Shown: positions 1-6,146 of the stretch, piece by piece
Layout: each line of letters starts with the position of its first letter
How positions within the stretch are numbered: the first letter of the stretch is position 1
Assembly (NCBI GenBank): GCA_017510305.1
Contig: JAFWNO010000058.1
Coordinates: forward strand, 1-10,736
Direction: 5' to 3'
Origin: Candidatus Saccharimonadota bacterium
GTDB lineage: Bacteria; Patescibacteriota; Saccharimonadia; Saccharimonadales; Saccharimonadaceae
DNA length: 10,736 nucleotides
The notes under the pieces: generated by a model
The model's input: only the letters and a program-made list of their open reading frames with translations
The model's database searches: none
Told to the model about the DNA's origin: nothing
Translations under genes and position numbers: made by a program

Positions 1-882
1 CTTACGCAGGCCATTTAATTCTTCTAGTTCCTCGGCCAGCCTCGCCACTTTTACTTTAGATTTCTCGTTTAAAAGGTTAAAAGCTAAATCTGCCGACTTC
101 ATCCGCCCAGCTGCATTTATCCTCGGCCCTATCTGAAACCCTATCGCCTCTGAATTTATCTGCTTCACCCCTGCCCTGCGCATCAGCTCCTTAAGACCCA
201 ATCTCCGCGTCTTCTCTATCACCTTCATCCCATAGTAGCATAATGCCCGATTCGCCCCTGTTAAAATCATCGAGTCACATACCGTCCCAATCAGCACCAT
301 ATCAAGCAGCCACTTTTCCTGCCCCTCTGGTATCACTCCTTTCAACATCATCTCATATGCCACCATAAATGCCACCCCCACCCCCGCCAAATTCTTCAGG
401 CTCTCTGGCGCTTCCACATCCCGCCGATGCGGATTCACCACCGCCGCCGCCTTCGGCAATTCCCCTAAAACTTCGTGGTGGTCCGTCACCACCACATCCA
501 CACCCACATCATTCAGTTTATTAATAATCTCACCATTTCCGCTCCCACAGTCTACCGTCACTACCAAATCCGCCCCCGCCTCTTTCGCGCACGTTACCAG
601 CCTCTCGCTCATCCCATACCCATCTTTAAATCTATCTGGTAGCATCACTTCTACACCTCTTACCCCCGCCATTAAAAGCGCATCTCTCATCACCGTACTC
701 GCCGTCACGCCGTCCGCATCATAATCCCCATAAATTATTACTTTTTCGCCCGTCTTCGCCGCCTGAATTATCCGCTCTGCCGCCTTTTCTACATCTGGCA
801 GTTTCTCAAAATCCCCATATTTCGGACATAAAAAATCCTCACCAAACCCCCTTTGCGCCATAATCTTTGCTAGCAAACTCAT
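1..882 (-). CDS. recJ: RecJ single-stranded-DNA exonuclease, N-terminal 294 codons (cut by window edge)
   Basis: RecJ is a 5'-3' single-strand DNA exonuclease of the DHH phosphoesterase family, acting in recombination, mismatch and base-excision repair. I translated this frame by hand from the - strand. The DHH-family motifs appear in order: YGDYDADG at residues 51-58 (metal-binding aspartates), VDCG at 110-113, TDHHE at 133-137, GTVCD at 199-203 (a variant of the usual GTVAD), and GPRINAAGRM at 252-261, which is typical of bacterial RecJ. The DHHA1 and OB regions lie beyond the window. The ATG at 882 is preceded by GGAGGAG ending 2 nt upstream, and an in-frame stop lies at 916-918, so the start is well bounded. 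It lies 43 nt downstream of the winged-helix gene on the same strand, with no terminator between them, and is probably cotranscribed. Identification is secure. Confidence 0.96.
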   Translation of the reverse strand, partial: MSLLAKIMAQRGFGEDFLCPKYGDFEKLPDVEKAAERIIQAAKTGEKVIIYGDYDADGVTASTVMRDALLMAGVRGVEVMLPDRFKDGYGMSERLVTCAKEAGADLVVTVDCGSGNGEIINKLNDVGVDVVVTDHHEVLGELPKAAAVVNPHRRDVEAPESLKNLAGVGVAFMVAYEMMLKGVIPEGQEKWLLDMVLIGTVCDSMILTGANRALCYYGMKVIEKTRRLGLKELMRRAGVKQINSEAIGFQIGPRINAAGRMKSADLAFNLLNEKSKVKVARLAEELEELNGLRK

Positions 883-925
883 ATCTCCTCCCAATAAACT
901 ACCACCCCCCCATCCTCAAAATTTC

Positions 926-1222
926 CTACATTACCTTCTTGGACTTGCCACCAGACGACATCTGCTGCGATTTTATCACCATACTCTGTAATTCCTTCAA
1001 AATCGGGAATTGCTTGTTTGTCTGGTAAATATTCATATTACCCTTTTTGGTCATAATCAAGAATTTCCCTTTTTCTAGGCGCTTCAATTCGCGCTGAATA
1101 TTACCAGGGTCCTCCTTAATCAATTTCGCCAAAGCTCTCGTATGTGTTTTAAAATCTGGATATTTCGCAAACACCACCAATATCTTTCGCCGCACCCGCG
1201 ACGTCACGAATACATCTAGCAT
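926..1222 (-). CDS. Small winged-helix (ArsR/MarR-like) DNA-binding protein
   Basis: This 98-aa protein is probably a transcriptional regulator. Residues 1-75 look like a single winged helix. The N-terminal FVTSRVRRKILVVF resembles the first helix of ArsR-type repressors. A helix-turn-helix follows at about residues 27-52, with ALAKLIKEDPGNIQRELKRLE matching the pattern seen in small archaeal and CPR winged-helix proteins, where a recognition helix of the 'GNVQRELKRLE' type is common. A wing follows around residues 53-68 (FLIMTKKGNMNIYQTN). The C-terminus is basic and disordered-looking. No cysteine or histidine metal site of the classical ArsR sensors is visible. The start at 1222 has AAGGAGAGG about 5 nt upstream and a consensus promoter. 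It lies directly ahead of recJ, so it may simply be cotranscribed or may regulate the unit. Its target and ligand are unknown. Confidence 0.8.
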   Translation of the reverse strand: MLDVFVTSRVRRKILVVFAKYPDFKTHTRALAKLIKEDPGNIQRELKRLEKGKFLIMTKKGNMNIYQTNKQFPILKELQSMVIKSQQMSSGGKSKKVM

Positions 1223-1250
1223 TCTACCTCTCCTTACTCTTGTTTATTCT

Positions 1251-1279
1251 ATTATACCAAACCAAAGTAAATAATACAA
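1251..1279 (-). promoter_or_regulatory. Sigma-70-type promoter for the winged-helix/recJ unit
   Basis: Read on the - strand, TTGTAT (1274-1279) and TATAAT (1251-1256) are separated by exactly 17 nt, and a TGG triplet just before the -10 makes it an extended -10. The predicted transcript has a leader of about 22 nt carrying the AAGGAGAGG ribosome binding site. The promoter begins within 35 nt of the femAB-like stop codon, and I see no terminator between them, so some read-through from femAB is possible. Confidence 0.75.
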
Positions 1280-1285
1280 CAACTT

Positions 1286-2365
1286 TTAGGCCACACCGCG
1301 CATTTCTTCACATTTTTTCGTCTTTAAGTATGCCACCCCAGCCAAATTAAGTGGCAGCATAAACGTCCCCAAAAGCTCCACTACCGCCCCCTTAAACCCT
1401 CTCTTAAAAGCATATACTCCATTCCCCTTCACCGGCCTCACCCCATAAAAATTATAATTAGAAAAGCCATTTTTCGCCGCATATTGTATCATCTGCCACT
1501 GTATTAAATGTGGCCCCCCGTATTTTTTATACTTCCTGTCTGAGCCGGAATAAAGATATACCACCTCCGGCCCATATAACACAAACATCCCCCCCGAAGT
1601 CACCACTTTCTCCCCTGTTTCTGGGTCTTTCATTTCGCTAACTAGAAACTTCACTTTGTCGCCAAATGCCTTATACATCTCCTGAAAATAGCTCACCTCC
1701 GGCGGGCGAAATCCGTGGTATTCCCCTGCTTCCGCCGCCAATTCCTTTAAAACTGGCAATTCATCATACGACAGTCCTCGAATTTTCACTCCGTATCTAT
1801 CTTTTGCGTAGCGAATAGAAAGTTTATGCCCTTTCCGAAAATCTTTATATATTTTATCTAAATCCGCATCAGAAACCGGCAATTTATACACCCACTTCGC
1901 CTGCTGATATTCCCCCAAATACTTATAACCCATCTTCACCAAACCATCTCGCACCTCTATATTATCCTCACCGCCAGCTACCACCTCCGCATCAATATCC
2001 CGCTCTCTTGAGATAATATTCGGGCTAATCTGTAAAATCATCCCGCCCTTACTCTTCAAAAACTTCTTCGCTCCTTCAGTCCAAAACTTTACTACTCCAG
2101 TATTATCATAGTCAATCAGTGGCCCGCCCGGACAGTTAAAAATCTTCCACTTTCCTATCTTTTGCATCGCCACGCATAGCCCCGCTGCCACCAATTTCCC
2201 ATCATCTCTCACACCCAATAAATACACCTCTCTCCCCTTTGTTACATATCTATCATACATCTCCGCACTCTGCAAAAAATTCGCCTGGCCAAACCTCGAT
2301 TCCCCCCTTCCAGCCTTCTCTGCAAACTTCCCAAATTCCCCTCTCTTAATCTCCACAAATTCCAT
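1286..2365 (-). CDS. FemAB-like peptidyl/aminoacyl transferase (GNAT-fold pair)
   Basis: Proteins of the FemA/FemB/FemX family use aminoacyl-tRNA to add amino acids to the peptide stem of peptidoglycan precursors. This 359-aa product fits the double-GNAT layout. The first domain contains VYLLGVRDDGKLVAAG and NCPGGPLIDYDN (compare the family's 'rGPv.dy'). A basic linker contains FRKGHKLSIRYAKDRYGVKIR. The second domain contains FLVSEM, GGMFVLYGPEVVYLYSGSDRKYKK and the family-typical WQMIQYAAKNGFSNYNFYGV, followed by FKRGFKG. I see no signal peptide, and no coiled-coil insert of the Staphylococcus FemA type. I chose the ATG at 2365 rather than the one at 2383, because the -10 hexamer (2372-2377) lies inside the longer frame and 2365 is at the predicted transcription start. 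The family is confident. Whether it makes interpeptide bridges or another tRNA-dependent aminoacylation is open. Confidence 0.87.
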   Translation of the reverse strand: MEFVEIKRGEFGKFAEKAGRGESRFGQANFLQSAEMYDRYVTKGREVYLLGVRDDGKLVAAGLCVAMQKIGKWKIFNCPGGPLIDYDNTGVVKFWTEGAKKFLKSKGGMILQISPNIISRERDIDAEVVAGGEDNIEVRDGLVKMGYKYLGEYQQAKWVYKLPVSDADLDKIYKDFRKGHKLSIRYAKDRYGVKIRGLSYDELPVLKELAAEAGEYHGFRPPEVSYFQEMYKAFGDKVKFLVSEMKDPETGEKVVTSGGMFVLYGPEVVYLYSGSDRKYKKYGGPHLIQWQMIQYAAKNGFSNYNFYGVRPVKGNGVYAFKRGFKGAVVELLGTFMLPLNLAGVAYLKTKKCEEMRGVA

Positions 2366-2371
2366 ATCCCC

Positions 2372-2380
2372 ATTATACCA
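2372..2380 (-). promoter_or_regulatory. Extended -10 promoter of femAB-like gene, predicted leaderless
   Basis: On the - strand TGGTATAAT is followed by 6 nt (ggggat) and then the ATG at 2365. A transcription start 7 nt after the hexamer would fall on the A of ATG, so the mRNA would have no leader. There is no Shine-Dalgarno sequence and no recognisable -35 at 16-18 nt. The inverted repeat at 2389-2415 lies where the -35 region would be. Confidence 0.65.
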
Positions 2381-2388
2381 CACTTAAT

Positions 2389-2415
2389 TTAATAATTATA
2401 TCACTAAATTATTAA
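2389..2415. repeat. Perfect inverted repeat, arms TTAATAATT / AATTATTAA
   Basis: Two 9-nt arms (2389-2397 and 2407-2415) are exact reverse complements around a 9-nt spacer. The repeat sits between the divergent femAB-like and toxin-antitoxin promoters, about 25 nt upstream of the TTGACA box of the latter. A shorter repeat with the same core arms overlaps the toxin-antitoxin promoter at 2450-2473. It is a candidate operator for the AbrB-type antitoxin, though the region is AT-rich. Confidence 0.45.
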
Positions 2416-2439
2416 TCATGTTACAATTTTATTAAAAAC

Positions 2440-2468
2440 TTGACACCATTAATAATCTTTGTTACAAT
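2440..2468 (+). promoter_or_regulatory. Sigma-70-type promoter of the toxin-antitoxin operon
   Basis: TTGACA (2440-2445, a perfect -35) and TACAAT (2463-2468) are spaced 17 nt apart. The predicted start is near 2475, giving a leader of about 18 nt that contains AAGGAG (2476-2481), 11 nt before the antitoxin ATG. The -10 lies within an inverted repeat (2450-2473), which fits autorepression. Confidence 0.75.
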
Positions 2469-2473
2469 TATTA
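2450..2473. repeat. Inverted repeat TAATAAT / ATTATTA overlapping the TA promoter -10
   Basis: The arms 2450-2456 and 2467-2473 are exact reverse complements with a 10-nt spacer, and the right arm overlaps the TACAAT box. The core is the same as in the repeat at 2389-2415, with the centres about 59-60 nt apart. The decamer TGTTACAATT also occurs twice here, at 2419-2428 and 2460-2469. This arrangement suits cooperative binding by antitoxin or antitoxin-toxin complexes, but that is inference. Confidence 0.4.
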
Positions 2474-2492
2474 GTAAGGAGATTAAATTATT

Positions 2493-2825
2493 ATGATATA
2501 TGTATCGGCAGCATTAACCAAAACTGGTCAGGCCACCATCCCTAAAGTCGTCAGGGATATTCTTGGTATCGATCCAAAGCACGACACTAAAGTATTCTTC
2601 CGCGAAGAAAAAAATGGCACAATTACTATAACAAAAGAGCCTTCCGAGGAGGATTTTTGGAGAGAATTAGATAGCCTAAAAAGCCCCGAATCTCTCGCCC
2701 GCGAGAAAGAAATCCGTGAAAAATATAGAAACTTATCTATGCGTGAAAGACAAGAGCTCTGGGAGCAATCTCCAGAAGGCAAAGCCTACTTAAAAAAGGA
2801 GTTTGTAGAAAAATATGGAAACTGA
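2493..2825 (+). CDS. AbrB/MazE-type (SpoVT-AbrB fold) antitoxin
   Basis: The first 45 or so residues form a swapped-hairpin AbrB domain. LTKTGQATIPKVVRDILGI (residues 8-26) is a near-textbook match to the family's 'lt.kGQvtiPkevR..lgi', followed by the second strand pair around KVFFREEKNGTITITKE. Residues 50-110 are long, highly charged and probably helical, suitable for wrapping a partner toxin. It lies directly upstream of a PIN gene, overlapping it by 11 nt (ATGGAAACTGA), which implies translational coupling. Such antitoxins normally neutralise the toxin and repress their own promoter. The start is supported by AAGGAG at 2476-2481 and the domain boundary. The stop is TGA. In the two lines I counted from this gene's charged region (2641-2760) G is about equal to or above C, unlike the C-rich surroundings, although its Lys/Glu-rich composition may explain that. 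Confidence 0.88.
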   Translation: MIYVSAALTKTGQATIPKVVRDILGIDPKHDTKVFFREEKNGTITITKEPSEEDFWRELDSLKSPESLAREKEIREKYRNLSMRERQELWEQSPEGKAYLKKEFVEKYGN

Positions 2826-3219
2826 TTCTCTAGACACTAGTCTCATTGTCAGAGTTTTAACTCGCGATGATTATAAAAAAAGTAAGCAAACTCTCGATTT
2901 TCTACAAACATCATCCGCCAAACATCAAATATTTGACTTAGTCATTTCTGAAACTGTTTATGTCTTGACTACTCAATATGGCAAAACGCGCCAAGAAGCT
3001 ATAGACCTTCTTAGTTTCTTTCTCACTCGTTTTTCAGATTCCTTTATTTACAATCAAACTCTCACCTCCCTCGTTTTCCCTATGTATCTCTCCCATCCTA
3101 AACTATCCTTCAACGATTGTATGCTCTCTTGCTACGCAGAATTGCATCACGCCGAGCCACTCTTCACCTTCGACAAAAAGCTCGCCAAACAAGCCAGCAA
3201 CGCCAAGATCCTCGCCTAA
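2815..3219 (+). CDS. PIN-domain ribonuclease toxin (VapC-like)
   Basis: This 134-aa protein has the PIN-domain acidic quartet that binds Mg/Mn: D7 in LDTSLIVRVL, E46 in ISETVYVL, D101 in FNDCML and D120 in FTFDKKLAK. The ladder 'LDTS...SE..YVL...FnDcml.cyA...FDkkL' is typical of toxin PIN proteins of the VapC kind, which usually cleave tRNA or rRNA. Length is normal for the family. Translation probably couples to the antitoxin: its ATG lies inside the antitoxin's last codons, and AAGGAG at 2796-2801 is 13 nt away, longer than ideal. All catalytic residues are present, so it appears active. It converges with the 233-aa gene, and only a - strand terminator lies between them. Confidence 0.88.
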   Translation: METDSLDTSLIVRVLTRDDYKKSKQTLDFLQTSSAKHQIFDLVISETVYVLTTQYGKTRQEAIDLLSFFLTRFSDSFIYNQTLTSLVFPMYLSHPKLSFNDCMLSCYAELHHAEPLFTFDKKLAKQASNAKILA

Positions 3220-3234
3220 TATACAGCCAGCATC

Positions 3235-3259
3235 AAAAAGCCCCGCTTAAAGCGAGGCT
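3235..3259 (-). terminator. Rho-independent terminator for the 233-aa gene
   Basis: On the - strand the arms AGCCTCGCT and AGCGGGGCT form a 9-bp stem (one G-U pair) with a TTA loop, followed directly by TTTT. It starts about 40 nt after the 233-aa gene's stop. On the + strand the same position becomes a C-A mismatch and no T-tract follows, so it would be a poor terminator for the toxin operon. Confidence 0.82.
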
Positions 3260-3300
3260 AAAACTTACTCCTCCATTTCCATATGGTTCAACGAGAGCAC

Positions 3301-4002
3301 TCACCATTGCGACATCTTTGCCAGATCAATGTGAAAATTCTTCCACAATATCTCCCCTAACCTGACAGCCGACTCATCTCCAAGCCTATACTTCTCGAAC
3401 AAAAAACTCGCTTTTAAGCAATCCCGAACAACACCCTCTCTCCCATCATGATATAATTGTGCGACTGAGTATTCCACCAAATCGAAAGCACCATGCCTCA
3501 AACCTATCATCAAGAAGTCCTTAGCAAACTCATAATTAATTGAGGAATCAATACAAATCGGAGTCATGCCTTTACTGTCCGTATCTAGTATAGCCTTATT
3601 GCCTACATATTCCAACCAGAAATCTTCTTCTAGCCGTTCAACTAATTCCTTCTCTGTAAAAATTTGCTTGTGTCTTCCAATATCAAACCTTTCCTTCGCC
3701 TGAATGACGTATCTACCTAAACGAGTAAATATTCTACCAGCCTTCTTCATTTCCTGTAAAGAATAGCCAAGCATCAGGCAAAACTCTCCACTATCAAGAT
3801 TTATTCCGGCTTCAGAATCTCCAAAAAATACTTTGTTGATTTCGCTCCAGATCTCATAATAATAACCCCGTTTTGCCAATACTTTCTGCGTTGTAATCGC
3901 TACTAAGGAGTTCTTTTTACGTAATGCATCCTCAAATAATTGCATTGCACTCCCCATAGACATGCTCTCTACCATTTCTTTCGCCGTCAAATTCTCTAAC
4001 AT
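3301..4002 (-). CDS. Unrecognised 233-aa protein, mostly helical
   Basis: I do not recognise this family. The frame has no signal peptide or membrane segment. It looks mainly alpha-helical and soluble, with charged amphipathic stretches such as AKEMVESM and LEEDFWLEYVGNK. The C-terminal third (from about residue 160: NYEFAKDFLMIGLRHGAFDLVEYSVAQLYHDG) could be a compact helical repeat. Four cysteines are scattered and do not form a metal motif. I chose the ATG at 4002 because AAAGGAGG lies 7 nt upstream. Longer in-frame starts up to 4149 lie inside the leader and promoter. It has its own promoter, a leader of about 110 nt with a palindrome, and a terminator, so it is a deliberately expressed single gene. 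It sits between a toxin-antitoxin pair and priA, a plausible accessory insertion site. Function unknown. Confidence 0.75.
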   Translation of the reverse strand: MLENLTAKEMVESMSMGSAMQLFEDALRKKNSLVAITTQKVLAKRGYYYEIWSEINKVFFGDSEAGINLDSGEFCLMLGYSLQEMKKAGRIFTRLGRYVIQAKERFDIGRHKQIFTEKELVERLEEDFWLEYVGNKAILDTDSKGMTPICIDSSINYEFAKDFLMIGLRHGAFDLVEYSVAQLYHDGREGVVRDCLKASFLFEKYRLGDESAVRLGEILWKNFHIDLAKMSQW

Positions 4003-4026
4003 AATTTTGCCTCCTTTCATCCTCTC

Positions 4027-4042
4027 AACATTGGCTAATGTT
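4027..4042. promoter_or_regulatory. Near-perfect palindrome upstream of the 233-aa gene
   Basis: AACATT-GGCT-AATGTT is a 16-nt palindrome with 6-nt exact arms, ending 9-10 nt upstream of the AAAGGAGG ribosome binding site of the 233-aa gene. It lies in that gene's transcribed leader. It could be a repressor operator acting as a roadblock or, as RNA, a small hairpin near the ribosome binding site. The sequence alone cannot decide. Confidence 0.4.
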
Positions 4043-4120
4043 AGATACCATTTACAAGTTACGAGTAGTAAGTTTATTAAGTTACAAAAAACCGGATTTC
4101 TTTCCTCCGACTTACCACCA

Positions 4121-4149
4121 ATTATATCACAATATTCATATTTTATCAA
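4121..4149 (-). promoter_or_regulatory. Sigma-70-type promoter of the 233-aa gene
   Basis: On the - strand TTGATA (4144-4149) and TATAAT (4121-4126) are 17 nt apart, with a TGA triplet before the -10 (extended -10). The predicted start is near 4114, about 110 nt before the ATG. The promoter is back-to-back with the priA extended -10 on the other strand, so the two genes share about 60 nt of control region. Confidence 0.75.
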
Positions 4150-4175
4150 GTATAAATTTTATCCCTGTTGCACTA

Positions 4176-4184
4176 TGCTATAAT
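4176..4184 (+). promoter_or_regulatory. Extended -10 promoter of priA, predicted leaderless
   Basis: TGCTATAAT is followed by 6 nt (agatat) and then the ATG at 4191, putting the predicted transcription start on the A of the start codon. No Shine-Dalgarno sequence precedes the ATG and no -35 is visible at normal spacing. This promoter also excludes the longer upstream frame as translated priA sequence. Confidence 0.65.
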
Positions 4185-4190
4185 AGATAT

Positions 4191-6146
4191 ATGTATTACG
4201 AGGTGATACCGTTAAAACTCTTCCGCCAGGACGCTGGCGTTCTTACCTATGCCTCAGATTTAGATTTACAGCCCGGCCAGCTTGTCCATATCCCGCTCGG
4301 CAGATTCACCACTACTGGCATCATCGATAAAAAGGTAAAGAAGCCTGCCATCAAGACCAAAGAAATTAAAGATGTCATCCACCAAACTCCCCTCCCGCCC
4401 CACCTATTAAAATCCATCCACTGGCTCAGCGAATATTACCTCACTCCTCTCCCCACCATCGCCCAAATGGTCCTCCCAAAAGGCCTCGATAAAAACCGCC
4501 GCAGATTCCCAGAGCAGCCCGAGCCACCTGCTAAATTGCCCATTATCCCCCTTAACCCTGCCCAAAAACAGGCTCTAAAAGGCCTTGGGAGGTGCCAAAC
4601 ACCCACGAAACTACTCCATGGCGTTACTGGTAGTGGCAAGACTAATATCTACCTAAAAATGGCCTCAGAAGCCCTAGAACGGCAAAAATCTGCTATCCTA
4701 CTCGTGCCAGAAATCGCCCTTACCTCCCAGCTCGTTCAAGTTTTTGAGGATACTTTTGGCGGCCACATCACCCTCATCCACTCCAATCAGACCGAATCCA
4801 CCCGCCACCAAATCTGGGAAAATCTGCTTCTCTCGCGCCGCCCGCAAATCATTATCGGCCCCCGCTCTGCCCTCTTCGCCCCTATTCATAATCTCGGCCT
4901 AATTATTATCGATGAGGCTCACGAGTCCGCCTACTACCAAGAGAACACCCCTAAATATTCCGCCATCCGCCTCGCCAGTTTCATCGCTAGCACGCTCAAA
5001 ATCCCCTGCGTTCAGGGCACGGCCACCCCATTAATTGCCGACTATCACCTCGCCAAACAACATAAATCTGTCATTACTCTAGACCAAAAAGCCAAGCAGA
5101 CCGCAGTAAAGCCTGACATCAAAATCATCGATTTTAAATCCAAAGAACTATTTTCGAAAAATCGCTATTTCAGCACCCCTCTCTTAAATGCCATTAAAAA
5201 CAATCTCACCCACCACCGCCAGACTCTTATCTTCCACAATCGCCGCGGCTCTGCTCCCCTCACTATTTGCGAAAATTGCGGCTGGCAAGCCCTCTGCCCC
5301 AATTGTTTCCTGCCCCTCACCCTCCATACCGATAGCTATCAATTAATCTGCCACACCTGCGGCCATCAAAGCAAAATCCCTCACTCTTGCCCAGAATGTA
5401 AAGGCCTAAACATCATCCATAAAGGCTTTGGCACTAAACTTTTAGAGTCGGAGCTATCTAGCCTTTTTCCCGATGCTAAAATCGCCCGCTTTGATGCCGA
5501 CAATACCAAAGCCACCAGTCTAAACGCCAAATATGATGATGTTAAATCCGGCAAAATCGATATTATCATCGGCACTCAGACCATCGCCAAAGGCCTAGAT
5601 CTACCCAATCTCGCCACCGTCGGAGTTGTCCAAGCCGATGCCGGCCTTTCCCTGCCGGATTACTCCGCCGAAGAGCGCACTTTCCACTTGCTCACTCAAG
5701 TCCTCGGCCGAGTTGGCCGCGGCCACATCAAAGAGGCTAATGCCTTCATCCAGACTTACCAGCCAGATCATCCTGCCATCACTTCCGCCATCTCTGCTGA
5801 TTACCAAAAATTTTATAATTACTTAATTAAAAAACGCCAAAAATCTCATCTCCCCCCCTTCCGCTATCTCGCCAAAATTTCCATCACCTATAAAACCGAA
5901 AAGACTACTATTTCCCGTATCCGCGAAGCCGAAAAACTCCTCCGCACCACTAACCCATCCACCGCCACCAGTCCCAGCCTAGAAATTTCCGCCCCCACTC
6001 CCGCCTTCCACGAGCACACTACCGCTGGCTACACCTGGCAAATTATCGTCAAATCTCCTTCCCGCACCAAACTTCTCAGTGCGCTCAAATTCCTGCCCAA
6101 AAATTCTAATACGCGTGTTCAACTAGACCCACCATCCTTGCTCTAA
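4191..6146 (+). CDS. priA: PriA primosomal replication-restart helicase
   Basis: PriA is a superfamily 2 3'-5' DNA helicase that recognises stalled forks and reloads the replisome. The 651-aa product opens with the PriA N-terminal 3'BD (MYYEVIPLKL...GVLTY...QPGQLVHIPLGR). It then has Walker A GVTGSGKT (144-151), the DEAH box (241-244), a GTATP motif near 276-280, eight zinc-binding cysteines in four CxxC pairs (360-403), GTQTIAKG (461-468) and the QVLGRVGRG helicase motif (504-512). It ends with DPPSLL, typical of the family. It is shorter than the 732-aa E. coli protein. The motif usually written AKGHDFPN reads AKGLDLPN here. I chose the ATG at 4191 from homology and from the extended -10 six nt upstream. 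The 3' end overlaps the convergent racemase-like gene by 41 nt. Identification is secure. Confidence 0.97.
   Translation: MYYEVIPLKLFRQDAGVLTYASDLDLQPGQLVHIPLGRFTTTGIIDKKVKKPAIKTKEIKDVIHQTPLPPHLLKSIHWLSEYYLTPLPTIAQMVLPKGLDKNRRRFPEQPEPPAKLPIIPLNPAQKQALKGLGRCQTPTKLLHGVTGSGKTNIYLKMASEALERQKSAILLVPEIALTSQLVQVFEDTFGGHITLIHSNQTESTRHQIWENLLLSRRPQIIIGPRSALFAPIHNLGLIIIDEAHESAYYQENTPKYSAIRLASFIASTLKIPCVQGTATPLIADYHLAKQHKSVITLDQKAKQTAVKPDIKIIDFKSKELFSKNRYFSTPLLNAIKNNLTHHRQTLIFHNRRGSAPLTICENCGWQALCPNCFLPLTLHTDSYQLICHTCGHQSKIPHSCPECKGLNIIHKGFGTKLLESELSSLFPDAKIARFDADNTKATSLNAKYDDVKSGKIDIIIGTQTIAKGLDLPNLATVGVVQADAGLSLPDYSAEERTFHLLTQVLGRVGRGHIKEANAFIQTYQPDHPAITSAISADYQKFYNYLIKKRQKSHLPPFRYLAKISITYKTEKTTISRIREAEKLLRTTNPSTATSPSLEISAPTPAFHEHTTAGYTWQIIVKSPSRTKLLSALKFLPKNSNTRVQLDPPSLL

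Noticed and set aside
361-390. Runs of C (G-runs on the coding strand) in recJ that could form a G-quadruplex
   Set aside because: They encode ordinary RecJ residues (GVGVAF region) and follow from the strong strand skew and Gly/Val codons.
905-911. Seven-C tract between recJ and the winged-helix gene as a phase-variation site
   Set aside because: It lies outside both coding frames and upstream of the recJ SD, so slippage would not switch a reading frame.
3235-3259. Bidirectional terminator also ending the toxin operon
   Set aside because: On the + strand the stem has a C-A mismatch and is followed by TAAAACTT, with no T-tract. Only the - strand version is convincing.
3268-3303. In-frame continuation of 11 codons after the TGA of the 233-aa gene (VLSLNHMEMEE, then TAA), suggesting stop read-through or recoding
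   Set aside because: The extension is short and low in information, there is no recoding signal, and UGA is an ordinary stop in the antitoxin and infB.
4003-4149. N-terminal extension of the 233-aa protein to an ATG at 4149
   Set aside because: The extension would cover the gene's own -10 and -35, and a strong SD sits just before the ATG at 4002, so the region is leader rather than coding.
4038-4190. N-terminal extension of PriA upstream of 4191
   Set aside because: PriA homology begins at MYYEV (4191), and the extension contains the priA -10 and the opposite promoter.
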